Below are positions 24,140-35,519 of a stretch of DNA of 64,000 nt, one piece after another (position 1 is the first letter of the stretch; the number at the start of each line of letters is the position of its first letter). The translations under genes were made by a program, and so were the position numbers. Below the pieces are notes generated by a model. It saw only the letters and a program-made list of their open reading frames with translations. It ran no database searches and was not told the DNA's origin. The stretch comes from Neelides folsomi (taxonomy: Eukaryota > Arthropoda > Collembola > Neelipleona > Neelidae). Where the stretch lies: NCBI GenBank assembly GCA_034687125.1, contig JAQGBZ010000074.1, forward strand, positions 1 through 64,000. Direction: 5' to 3'.

Positions 24140-24397
24140 TCATAATGGGTAAATAAAGCATTTAAACCATTTAATATAGTAATGTGGAGAATGGATTAAA
24201 ACCTGGATTTTTTGTGTCTTTTGTTTTGTAAGAGTACGCGGAGTCGTCGAATATTTTCGAGTTCTTCCACAAGGAATATTTAAAGCGTCAGAAGGTTGGC
24301 ACGCAGAGAATAATTGTCCCAACATGACAAAGACACGCAGTGGTTGGAACATGAGAAAAACTCCATCTGCACAACTCTTTTCTGCGATTCTAATCAA
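24140..24397 (-). other. Exon-like minus-strand open frame, unassigned
   Basis: An open frame extending upstream of its first ATG reads IRIAEKSCADGVFLMFQPL then RVFVMLGQLFSACQPSDALN and could end at a donor CAG|GTTTTAAT near 24201. The sequence is less AT-rich than its surroundings. The FxPLRVFVMLGQLF pattern loosely recalls the N-terminal helix of arthropod gustatory receptors, but no further exons were found, so this may be a chance frame or a stranded exon. Confidence 0.2.
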
Positions 24398-24485
24398 TTT
24401 TAAATTAGGCGAACAACAAGTGTAAATTCAACAGAGGTACGAGAAAGGTTGAACAAGGTAAATTCCAGATTCAGAGCTTTTGTGC

Positions 24486-24508
24486 GGTTTGCCCTCGTCA
24501 GGCAAACC
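24486..24508. repeat. Perfect inverted repeat (8-bp stem, 7-nt loop)
   Basis: GGTTTGCC CTCGTCA GGCAAACC: two perfect 8-base arms around a 7-base loop in otherwise AT-rich sequence. Outside the arms pairing does not extend, so it is short for a microRNA precursor. Confidence 0.6.
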
Positions 24509-25862
24509 ATGCTGCATGATATGATACGAGTATAATGTAAATAATGCATGCATAAATATTATGAAATGTCTACCCGGAATATTTTCCTACTTTATATAAA
24601 TTGAACATGTTTGAACTATTCATGATAATAAGCTGTATTTTAAAAGAGTCAGCTTTTTGGCTTTAAGCCTTCAAATGAGAATTGAAGCTCATTCCTAATA
24701 AATATTTCAAAATGCTTTGGGAGTTCCTTTCTGTGTTTTGAACTTCTGCATAAACTTCATGGCGAACGACAATTCACCCTTTGACAATACTAAACTAATA
24801 AATATTAACCATCTGTGTACATTTGTACATCATGTAACACTACAGATATATACTGCATACCAATATAATGGACTTAATTTGAAAGTCATAAACCGTGCTT
24901 TATTTAAATAAAACTGATAATATATGATACATTTAATATATAAAATATCGATAGCTCTACATAACATGTGGTTTGAGAGAGTTTACAATAAAGGATGGCA
25001 TTTGGAATGTAAATGAACTCAATTGACATAAAATGAGCAAATCCATAAATGCTTAAATAATCCAAATATCCCAAATGTCCTCACCCTACTAAAGCAAAAG
25101 ATTTTCCATTGGTTGTATAATGCCTTTGAACTCTGCATATAATAATTTTAAGAGTAGAAGACAAGAGAGAGACAGAGACAGAAAGAATATAAATTCTTGT
25201 TTTTTGTGACTTAATTTTGGTGTGGAAGCGAGTAAACCACAACCTGTTATTGAGGTTTCTCTCTCTGTTAAATCTTCATTTGCTTGTTTACTTCTGTTTA
25301 CCTATTATTCATTATGCAAGCAATGTTGAATATTCTTACCTGTGTAAGGTATTAGCATATTTATGTATAGAGATCTAATTACAGCTCCCAGAATGAAAGA
25401 AAAACATCGTTAAAAAATTGTAAAAATAATGAAAATACGGACGTCAGCTTTAAATAATCTGATCGTAAAATTATTTGCAAAATTTGACTGCCAATCCTCA
25501 ATTTCTATTTACATTTAAATGAGGAAAAGAGATGGAAAAAATAGCCACATTTGCCATATATTGTCCTAGGTCTTTCCCCAAACAAACTTTTAATGAATTC
25601 GAATCGTCTCTTCTTCCCAAGGGCTTCGACAATTTGCAACATGGAAGTAGGACTGGAATACGCTTTTTTTCCTCATACAGGTATTTAAAAAACAACATGG
25701 AATTGTACTCGTTCGGCTCGTTCTCATTAAAATCTCTTGTAAGGAAAAATCTCGTTTCCTATCCTCTAATGGCTGGAAAAACTTGAGTGTTTATAAATTA
25801 CGTAAGGAATAAGAAATGGGAAGAAGATGAGGCCCAATCACGGAAAAATTATCCTGGAATCG

Positions 25863-25870
25863 TATAAAAG
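25863..25870 (+). promoter_or_regulatory. TATA box for aquaporin A
   Basis: TATAAAAG in a slightly richer context, about 290 bases before the aquaporin A start codon, followed by a pyrimidine-rich stretch where transcription could begin (about 25890-25900). No ATG-bearing coding exon intervenes. Assignment rests on position and match to the consensus. Confidence 0.5.
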
Positions 25871-26151
25871 CTTTTGTTTCTTCTTCAACTCCTTTTAATT
25901 TTTCTCACCACTTCACCTTCGCCTTTTTGTCTCGCTCTCCAGCAGAACTCTTGAGGCTCTTAAAGTTAGTGAAGCTGAATGCAAGTTAGCATTTTACTAT
26001 TGTTTTAAGTGCTATTAAAGTTTATTTCTTAGCACTTTCCACATTATTAACTTTAAGTTAATTAAATCATAATTGTTGGAGTAAGCAGAAGCAGAGAAAC
26101 GTGAATGGTTGTTTGAAATTGTTTTGAATTAAGTTGGTAAGAAGTTTTGAA

Positions 26152-29100
26152 ATGAGTTCTCCAGTAATTTCAAGATCCAACGTAGACATGGAAGTGATGG
26201 ATCTCAATCTCAACGGATTTGGACCCAAAGTGACAAAGATCCAAATAAGTGAGAAAGACACGGAAAGTCGAGTCCTCGGTCTGAGGACATTGGAAAATCC
26301 ATCAAAAGACCATTTTGAAAATGAGAGCAGAAAGAACGGCGGAGGATCAAAAGGGTCGGGGCCCGATTATGAGGAAGTTCCATACAGACGCTCCGTGTCT
26401 CCAATACTCAGCTCTGAGAGGAGATGGCAAGAGAATTTGGAAGCAATAATCGGATTACGAGATATTTGCGGGAACGACAGACTTTGGAAAATGCTTTTAG
26501 GAGAATTCATTGGAACCATGTTTCTTGTTCTTGTCGGCTGCGGGGCATGTCTGGCATGGGAGAAAAACGAGAAACCTGGAGTTGTTAGAATTGCTCTTGC
26601 TTTTGGAATCATCATAGCCACGATGGCACAAGTAAACCATTATCCATTTACTTTCCTAAACAATTTATTTCTTTTCTACTTAATTACTTAAGATGCTAAA
26701 TGCCCACTTAAGTAATCAACCATTTGTATAATCTTCAAACGCTGATAATTCAATTAATGGACATTGCATGAAAACAAACTCTTCAGTATATACCTAGGTA
26801 GTATAAAATATATATTCTATTATAATTATAATAAATTAAGAAGAAGAGGCTAACAAGAAAGTGTGAAAAATGTAATTTACACTTTAAATGTTTGTAGTTT
26901 ATTTTTAGTTAGTGCAATTTGGTAAATGGGTAATCCATTTAGGATTGCGTAGGACAAGATGATTTACGAGAAGAATGAAAATATAAAAATCGATTTACCT
27001 TAATGTAAAAAACCTTAAAACATGAAAGGCTATTATAGATATTTAATGCGTCGGTTATTCATCAAAATAAAACAGTTTTGATATCCGTGAAATTCAATTT
27101 TTGTACAGTCAACGAGTTGGTTCTAACGATGAGTAAAACCATCATCATCAACATTATGATTATAATTATATTTCATTGTCAATGAGCGATTTCCACACGC
27201 TATTCCAGATATATTGTAAAAATATGAATTACAGGTAGGAAAAGTATATTGATTATTATCGATTCAATTTGATCGTTTAATGGTCAATCAGTCCATTTAT
27301 CAAATTGGCCCAAAACATGTCACACTTCCTCGCAAAGATAAATACCTTAAGTAATCAATTTATGATCTCAAGATATTAGTAGATACAACCGATAGATAAT
27401 ACATATTTATATTTTTGTTTATTTGCACAAAGCGATACTTTTCAATGATCATTGATTATTAATCTTTTGTTGTTGTTGAGCTGAATTTAGCACAAATGAA
27501 AATAAATTGCTTGGATGAAACAAAGTTGAATAAATAATATTAAATCATTAATTACATAAAATGTATTCCTTATTATTTACTTATAATAGATTAATTAACA
27601 TCTTGGGAAAAAAGTTTAATAAATAACTCAACTTAATTCATTGTAAACCGTAGCCGTAGTAAGGATCTAAGGATGGATATAGTATTGTATTGTAATTCAT
27701 ATAAATATTTAAGATCATGTTTAAGGCTCAGCCGTGTAGTTATCACGTCTGTCTTTCTGACAGACTCAAAATACGCGAACGAAGCGAACCCAGTAAATTA
27801 TATTTGTGCGTCACGGGCTTAAACAACTCGTCTCCCTTCGTTTGAATTTTCTCCGGGGAAATTCCTCCCAAAGAGATATATTGCATATAGTGAGAAAAGT
27901 TTTTGAGGAAGCCAGAAAAGGAAAAATTAAATATCAAAACAAAATTGGAACTCCTACATTCATACTTTATATTATAAAGTATTATATTGTTTTATCAATC
28001 ACGCGAGGACGTTAGCTTTTTAAATTCGAGTTCTTTATCCTCTTCTTTGTGTCACGGAAGCTCCCATATACATAATTCATGTAATTGAATCATACTTATG
28101 TCTTCCTATTTTTCTCAAAACAAAAAACTGTCTATTAAGAATTTATTATTAGCAATAAGAATCAATATGAACTTGTACTAGTCACCACACAGCATTGAGC
28201 TTCGGTCAAAAACCGATGAATTTTAATTTCATTGTCCTTTAATCATGATCATGATAGCCCCATAGCTCAGCACAAAATTCCACTTACATTACATATTATT
28301 TGTAGTCAATTTGGAATATTATTGTGGTTGACCACTCCTCCTTCCTAGTATTATGGCTTTTGTATTATGTCTCGCGATTGACAAATGAACCATTTGAAAA
28401 TATAATAGATAATGTCGGCAGGCCCAACAAAGGAAGACATCAAATCTATCTCGACTCGAGAAAGATCAAAAGATTCAAATGAGCCAAGCATGAAAATTCT
28501 CCCATTCATTTCTATTTTTGACCCTTTGAATCCGAGGAGGCTTTTTAGGAACTTACAACTTAGAAACTCCTGACTGAGCTAATCACATTAACTCCATTGT
28601 CAAAAGTGTCATCATGATGAATTAAAAGTGAAATGAACAATTTTTCATTTTTCAGGCGATTGGCCATGTGAGTGGCTGCCATTTGAACCCGGCAGTGAGC
28701 GTTGGACTTCTCGTTGCCAGACAAATGAGCATTCTCAAAGCCCTTTTGTACATTCCTGTGCAATGTTTGGGAGCTATCGCGGGGTCAGCCTTGCTCCAGG
28801 TCGTGACCCCAGTGGAAATCCAAGGGAACCTCGGGATCACAGACCTTCATGAAAAAATGGAACCTGTCCAAGGGATGTTTCTGGAGGCTTTGATAACATC
28901 CGTCCTTGTTCTCACCGTATGTGGAGTGTGCGATAATCTCAGGAGTGACATTAAGGGTTCAGCTCCTCTTGCCATCGGCCTGGCTGTGGCTGTCTGTCAT
29001 CTAATGGCCGTAATGAATTTTCATTATAAAAACATGTTCCAGAACTTTGAAATGCACGTGGGTTAATTTCCCTTTTCTGTCAGATCCACTACACAGGGTC

Positions 29101-29364
29101 GAGTATGAATCCTGCCAGATCCCTTGGGCCTGCTGTCATCACAAAGATATGGTCGAATCATTGGGTATGTTGCTGATGGACCCTAGAGCCTCCATTTTAT
29201 TGTTTTTATATCCTTGATTGTTGGCTAATTTGCAAAACTCTGGGTTTATTTGTTCTTAATTAAAATGTAAACAGGTTTACTGGGCTGGACCGATGCTCGG
29301 GGCTGTTGCGGCCGGGTTTGTTTATCAGGTGGGATTCCTGGAATCTCGACTCAAGGATCAATAG
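26152..29364 (+). CDS. Aquaporin A, classical water channel with a long N-terminus
   Basis: Six-helix MIP channel of the water-selective (AQP4/Prip/Drip-like) type. Exons: 26152-26631, 28656-29009, 29084-29164, 29275-29364 (stop TAG); 334 residues. Both pore motifs are present: HLNPAVSVG after helix 2 and MNPARSLGP after helix 5. The selectivity filter reads Phe (LAFG), His (VCHLMA) and Arg (NPAR), as in water-specific channels. The loop-E position that is the mercury-sensitive Cys of AQP1 is Ser (TGSSMNPAR). Helix 1 starts only near residue 112; the leading 111 residues are polar, Ser/Glu/Lys-rich and unusual for this family. In-frame codons upstream contain no ATG, so 26152 is the start. 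AATAAA at 29906-29911 fits the 3' end. Paralogue of aquaporin B. Confidence 0.95.
26632..28655 (+). other. Aquaporin A intron 1, 2 kb
   Basis: AT-rich intron between helix 2 and the first NPA exon. A tRNA-like remnant lies at 27724-27791; otherwise nothing is recognisable. Confidence 0.75.
27724..27791 (+). repeat. tRNA-like remnant, possibly SINE-related
   Basis: GTGTAGTTATCAC at 27734-27746 resembles a tRNA D-arm/A-box. It is followed directly by a perfect stem GTCTGTC-TTTCT-GACAGAC (27747-27765) in the anticodon-arm position, then a B-box-like GAAGCGAACCC at 27781-27791 (consensus GGTTCGANTCC). The acceptor and T stems do not pair. This pattern fits a decayed tRNA gene or the head of a tRNA-derived SINE; no A-rich tail or target duplication was found. 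Confidence 0.35.
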
Positions 29365-29905
29365 GCAACTTGTGAGAAATAGCGCTTCTGATTCATCTCA
29401 TTTGATGGAATATTTTCACATTCACATTTACCTAAAATGAATAATGACCCACACGTGGGCCCCACCTTATCGAAAGTATGACTATTTACATAGATTAACT
29501 TTTATGTTTATTATGATTATGAATATTAAAATGCCTTCAGATATTTCGTTTAATGTGACAAAGTGACTTTGCTTTATTAGCGAATCTGTCCTATAATATT
29601 CTGTACACACCCACTGATTATATTAATGGGAAATTTTTCTTATGTAGGTATAAGCAGTTTTTTTATATAAAAATCATTAATTTAATCAAGATGTTTAAAT
29701 ATGAAAAATTCAAGACAAGTATTGTGTTTCTACTGTATTGTGTACTTATTGTTTATTATGCATTTTGTTAAGCTCTTAATTTTAGTGTTTTGTCGTTTTG
29801 TGTGATATGGTTGGTGATATCCATCGAGTCTTATTTCTTGTACTTGTGTATTTTAGTGTGCATTATGATACGGTTGTAAAAGAGAATGCAACAAATAGGC
29901 CTTTA

Positions 29906-29911
29906 AATAAA
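29906..29911 (+). terminator. Aquaporin A polyadenylation signal AATAAA
   Basis: First canonical AATAAA in a plausible place, about 540 bases after the stop codon; the intervening sequence has no other gene. Confidence 0.45.
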
Positions 29912-32030
29912 GCTTGAATGAACCTCATTGACCATGGATTTATTTAATTTGCTATCTTTGTCATTCTCAAATGAATAAACGCCGTTTAAGATTCCTGATA
30001 ATAGCCTGGTTATATGAAAATTACACATATTTTAAGAATATTAAATTATTTATTACATATCTACTAATACTAAAATTAGTATTCGAACTACGTTTACGTT
30101 ATCCAACCATCATGATTTCAATCTGATTTCCTGAACCTAATTTAAAATATAAATACCGTTTCCGCTATAAGAATGCCTTAAATGTTCTTAGAATTTAATA
30201 TATCTTCTTACATCCTGTTTCATATAGAGAATTACAGTTGATATTTAGTGAGATATTTATTATATTATAAATTACTTTTTAGTCTTGCTAAAAGAATAAA
30301 AAATTGGGTAAAATTTTAATTCTTCTACATATGGACCTAATTACTTAACAAAATCTGTAAACATTGAAATAAAGTGTTAGATTGTACATAATTTTTGTGT
30401 TCACATAATAATTAACAATTTAAAAATTCAATTACATGCTAATAAGTTTTTAAAATTATATACTAATAAGTTTTTAAAATACATAACAGCTTGTAATTGA
30501 GAATTTATCCTATGTGCGAATATTATTGTTAAGATCAGAGACTATGTCAGTTATCTCGTAACGTTTAAGATGCACACAAGGATCTATTTAATAGATTTCA
30601 CATTATTTTTAATTCTCATCCAACATATGCAACGATCTGCAAACAAACTGATTAAACAATGTATGAAAGAGAGAACAGGAATTTGTTGACAGAGAATTCT
30701 CAAATATTGACTCTTTTAAAAGTACGCAAAGAATATGTGAATTTTGGTTGGAGTTATGAGGTGAGTAATATTCCACTTCTTCAGATTCACAATCACTCTG
30801 AAGCTTAACACTCATCAAATAATTGCTCTTCAATTCTTTAGATCAGCTCAACTTTTGATTGAATACTTTAGACTTGTAATGTCCCCATTATGATAAAATA
30901 TCCCTATAATATATTCATATAATATATTCAAAGATCAAATTTTGGTAGGCTGTAAAAATATGTGTAACATATGAATTACTAAAATTAATTATGCTAAAAG
31001 TATAAATGTATAATTAATTTAAATAGTTTACTGTCCAAGTCCAAGTAAATGTTAAATAACATGTGATTTGATTATTTGATGAAATGTTAATTGAATTTAT
31101 TTATACTTTACTCATACGTTCTAATTAACATACGAATTTAATTATCCTATAAATATTTTTACTCATTGATAATATATCGGGCGTCAAAAATAAGTTTGGC
31201 ATAAAAAGTTGACTCTTCATGTATCATCCTTTTCCAAAAAGAAGGAAATTAATAATTAATCATTGAAGGAAATAATAATACCAGCGAAAACCAGTGAAGG
31301 AATCAATCTCCTATACCCTAATATTAATGAACGTTATGAACTACTGCCAAATAAATCATTCCAACCCTATATTATATCGATACAATACCTATCATGCGGC
31401 TGTTTACAACATCATGAGTAACAAAACAAGGTTTTTTTCATGCCAATGACGATCAAAGCATTATGAGTAAGTAATTGAAGTTGACAAAGGAAATTCTCGA
31501 AATGGGCGTAAAGGATTATAAGGTGTAATTTGAGTAACTGCCTCTACGCTGTTCGGCACTCGGTTAACAAGCCTTTACTTTTCCAATTACCAATGGAAGA
31601 CTTGTTACAAGTAAAGGTTAAGAGCAAGGTGAGTCGACATCAATCTTGACGCTCTTTCTGTTCATGAGAGGTAAAAGGAAGAAAAATACATTCATAATTG
31701 ACTGAGCAATAACGCATGATTGTGTTTTATAAGCATATCCGCAATCCACATGGCGAATCGAATAAACCTCATTACCCTAATGTGCTATATGAATCGTAAA
31801 ATATCTGTAGTTTGAGTATAATATGAGGAAATGAGCAAGTTGAGTTATAATGAGCTTCACGAGAGGATTATAACTTTTACAACAATAGGTGAAAAATGGA
31901 AGTGCTGGAGGGAAAAGCGGAAGTACTGGGGAGTCGATCGTGTGCTTATGAAGGAACGAAGGCCAATCCCAAGCTCACGGAATCCGGGAGCTGTGAGAGA
32001 GAACACATTCCCGGAACCTCCTCAAAAATA
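29912..32030. other. Intergenic stretch between the aquaporins
   Basis: AT-rich sequence with one 18-base duplication (CTAATAAGTTTTTAAAAT) repeated at 24-base spacing, 30439-30480. A 66-codon open frame at 31831-32031 has no recognisable domain and is not called. Nothing else is seen. Confidence 0.6.
30439..30480. repeat. Short direct duplication
   Basis: CTAATAAGTTTTTAAAAT occurs at 30439 and again 24 bases later, separated by TATATA. Probably replication slippage. Confidence 0.6.
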
Positions 32031-32039
32031 GCCATAGGT

Positions 32040-32399
32040 ATGTGATGGAACGTGTGTGCATTTTAATGTGTCACCTCTGGTTCTTTTGTTCCTCGAATCC
32101 TCGAATGAGATGAGTCGCGGGATCGGATCAACTTGATGAGGCTCACCCTTTCTTCTTGGGCGAGGCCCAAAGAGAGAGGGAAGGTGGTCGGGTGGCAGGA
32201 TGAGGAATCTCCGGGGAGTGAAGGCGGAAAGCGTAGCTCCTTTGCGTGACTTCGTCCCGAGCATTGGATTTGCCGATGTAAATAAAATGGGGGTGCTTGT
32301 GGTGGGGCGACGAGGGGCGCCCGTTCCAACCCTACTTTACTAAAACTTATTTCACTTGTCTCCAACCGGGCAGAAGCCCATTTCAATTCTGACATCAAG
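32040..32399 (+). promoter_or_regulatory. G+C-rich 5' flank of aquaporin B
   Basis: The 360 bases before the aquaporin B ATG are clearly richer in G+C than the flanks and contain several CpG (GTCGCGGGATCGG, GGTGGTCGGGTGGC). No TATA box is seen, in contrast to aquaporin A. Promoter or leader role is inferred. Confidence 0.4.
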
Positions 32400-34764
32400 A
32401 TGGGTAAGAAGGTCGAGGACATTTTCGGGCTCTCGGAAATGAAAGACGGGAAGGTGTCGTTGTTTAAGGCCCTTATGGCCGAATTACTGGGAACCTGGCT
32501 CTTGGTTTTCTTCGGGTGTGGGGCTGCTGTGGGAGGACTTAAAGAAATTAGATCAAGATCCTACTTAAACTCTGGACAAGACATAGTCCTTCCGTCTTCT
32601 TTCATCACACATGTCTCGCTGGCCTTTGGTCTGGTCGTCGCTGCCGTCGCTCAGGTATATTAAATTTTATAAAGAATTGCTATAACTGATATGATATGTG
32701 TTAAATAATTAGTAATTACCGAAGATGCTAACTCCTTAACTCGAAACGTTCACTTGCTTATTACTTGTTTAAATACATCTGTAAAACATTGAGTATAACT
32801 TGCTAATGGATTTGGAAATGTTTCATTTTCACCCAATGCTCATGCCAAAAGACCTACAAAGACTACACATCAGACACAAAGAGCAAACTATCCATTCGTT
32901 AAAAAGAGACCATAGCACAAACTATGTAGGTTTATTAGTCTGTATTTTTAATGATTTATTTGGTGCATAGAGGTAATTAGGTTCAAATGATTTTACTTTA
33001 TTCATAATTAAAAGATGTCTAGTTAAAAAGATAGAGCTTTATTTATGTTTTTTTGGTTCTTTCATCAAGATAAATACCTATTGCTTCCATTGAAAGTAAT
33101 TTATTAAATTCATTAATATTTTATACGTACTTTCACTTGAATTTGTGTAGAATGATCATGATCAGTAAACTCAGCTACCATGCCATATATTATGAGGTGA
33201 CTGAAAGTTGTAAACTTTTCTATATGATGATGTCCGTATAGTAAACTCTGCCAAATCAGCTAGCAGCTTTGCAATAATTGATGATTTATAATTTATAATT
33301 ATTCAGCAAGTCATATCTCAAAATTAATTATTTAACGTTCACTTAAGACTCACAAGTCGTGACACTTGAGTAAGTTAAGTGAGTGTTTTAAAAGCCTCCT
33401 CTTTAAAGTATTTAATCAAACAAAATTACACGAGCCTTGATTTGGTGAAAAACAAATTACATCATAAAAATTGAAGTCAAAATCTCTATTACAACCTTTA
33501 TGTCAACCCATATAAACTATGAGTCTAAAATATAAAAAAGTAATTTGATTGCATCCACGGGTCACTTCGCCCTGTCCCTCAACCCTATCTATCACTCATT
33601 CAAACAAACTCATTTTATGATCTGTTATAAGTAGAACATTCGCACGTTTTCAAATATCTTTAGATCTTTATTTTATATTATCTAATATGCTTATTTTATT
33701 TACATTTTTATCCTTTTAATAGGCGATCGGACATGTGAGCGGTGGACATATTAACCCTGCAGGTGAGTTTTTGACCCATTTCCAAATATAATATGTTGAA
33801 TTTATCATTTTCAAATCCTTTAAGCAGTAGTAATATTTTTTATGACATTAGTTACGATTGGGATTATGGTGACTGGTCAAATGAGCATCCTTCGCGGCAT
33901 CCTTTACATGGTCATCCAATTTATCGGAGCAATCATCGGAGCCGCTTTACTCGAGGTTAAAAATAAAATTAATCTTGAGCCCTTTTTCTTCTGATCCGAA
34001 TTCCCCATTAGCGACTGTCTTGTTCGTCAAGATAAGCTGGATGAATGTCAGATGAAGATAAAGTCTGAATAAGATCTTGTGTGTATTTTTATAGAGAAAC
34101 ATTAAAAGTAGGGAAATGAGAAGTTGTCATTATGCTTTACTTTATGTTAAATGTGTTATGTAAGTATATCTGTAGTTATATAAAAAATGTTCATCTTCTT
34201 AGGCGGTGGCTCCAGGATCAGGGCTCGGATCCAACTCACTCCAACCTGGGACCAATCAGTTGGGAGGATTAATAATTGAGACGATGGTGACATTTATTCT
34301 CGTCCTCGTCGTCTTCGGATGTTGTGACAGTCGGAGGGATGACGTTAAAGGTTCAATCCCGCTTGCCATTGGTCTCACTGTTGGGCTCTCGCATCTGCTT
34401 TCGGTATTTCCCTTTGAATCTCCCATTTTTGTTTAGAAGTCTTTTCCCAAAATCATGATTTCACTGATTGTGTCATTTATAAATAGATTGGATACACTGG
34501 TGCAGGATTGAACCCGGCAAGAACTTTTGGTCCAGCATTAATAGCAAATAAATTTGTTCCAGAATTATGGGTATAAATACATAAATATCTAATTTACTAC
34601 TGTAATTGGCTACTGTAATTAAAAAAATGTTTAAAAACTGTTAATGACATATTTCAATTTTGTAGATTTACTTTGTTGGACCGTTCGTTGGAGGAGCCTT
34701 GGCCGGAATTGTATACCAGATTTTATTTAAAGCAAAGGGAACTACGGAATCGGCCGATTTTTAA
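32400..34764 (+). CDS. Aquaporin B, classical water channel
   Basis: Water-type MIP channel, paralogue of aquaporin A. Six exons: 32400-32654, 33723-33762, 33852-33955, 34203-34403, 34487-34570, 34666-34764 (stop TAA); 260 residues, the standard length. Helix 1 begins near residue 24 (FKALMAELLGTWLLVFFGCG). NPA boxes: GGHINPAVTIG and GAGLNPARTFGP. Filter residues Phe (SLAFGL), His (GLSHLL) and Arg (NPAR) predict water selectivity. The AQP1 mercury-site Cys is Ala. Exon 2 is only 40 bases and splits the first NPA box (NPA|V). The introns after VAQ, after HLLS and after ELW are at the same places and phase as in aquaporin A, proof of common origin. No canonical AATAAA was found close to the stop. 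Confidence 0.96.
32655..33722 (+). other. Aquaporin B intron 1, 1.1 kb
   Basis: AT-rich intron at the same position as aquaporin A intron 1. No gene or repeat family is recognisable. Confidence 0.8.
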
Positions 34765-35519
34765 AATCACATAACTCAAGAACAAAACATCTGTACTTAT
34801 CCATTGTACAATGTTGTTTTACCTTAACCTCTTATTAAGTTTATCACGATAAAGAAATGTATTTAATAAGTTACAGTTTTTAAATATAATATAAATTAAC
34901 TTGGAAAAATGTTTTAAATTGTCATATTGTTCTTTTTGTTTTAACGCTATATTAAATTCGTAAATGAATGTGAGGGATTTAAAACTTTGGTTTCATATGT
35001 GAGTCAGTAGCTTTAAATATTGCAATTTTTTGTGCCATTTGTTCAATAATCTTATTTTCGAGAAAATCTCGACGAGCACATCAAAATATAATTTTTGACT
35101 TTCTGTTTACCTTTGGTATGAGTAACTACGAATCGAATACTTTACAAACTTTCTATACCTTCTCTAACATTTTAACTTTGTACATCAACACAACTCAAAT
35201 AACAAATAAATAAGAGATTGATTGATTAAAAATATTCCTTGCATATGATGTTATTTCCAATTGATTAACAATCTTTCCATTTGAATTTTTGCTCTCTTCT
35301 TTTTAAACACTACATAAAAGAGTAAATGATGCATAATTTCTACAATAAAATTTGAAGGAAAACTGAATATTAATCAAATTTTTATTTTTTCTGAAAATTT
35401 CCCCAACTTTGTTAAGGATTTGAATTTTATATTTCCTAAATTATTATAGAAGGACATAATATAACTTATGATGTTATGAATAAGCCAAATTATGCAGACA
35501 GTAATGCATAAATATCCTT
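34765..35519. other. Convergent gap aquaporin B/EIF3G
   Basis: 755 AT-rich bases with the two 3' UTRs. TTTATT at 35381-35386 is AATAAA on the minus strand and suits EIF3G. Nothing else is seen. Confidence 0.65.

Larger units (their letters stand above)
23013..25862. other. Intergenic stretch before aquaporin A
   Basis: About 2.8 kb of mostly AT-rich sequence. It holds a perfect 8-bp hairpin at 24486-24508, an exon-like open frame on the minus strand at 24140-24397, and a GA-rich run near 25160-25190. No gene can be assembled with confidence. Confidence 0.6.

Noticed and set aside
25498-25786. Overlapping open frames on both strands before aquaporin A
   Set aside because: Opposite-strand mirror frames without motifs; they lie upstream of the TATA box in non-coding sequence.
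28236-28256. Repeated ATCATGATCATGAT stretch in aquaporin A intron 1
   Set aside because: A short self-complementary microsatellite-like run with no flanking structure.
31180-31260. Possible transposon end (GGGCGTCAAAAATAAGTTTGGC)
   Set aside because: No matching inverted end or target duplication was found within the next few kilobases.
31831-32031. 66-codon open frame upstream of aquaporin B
   Set aside because: Composition is plausible, but there is no domain, no splice context and no relation to the aquaporin frame. At most it is an upstream frame in the leader.
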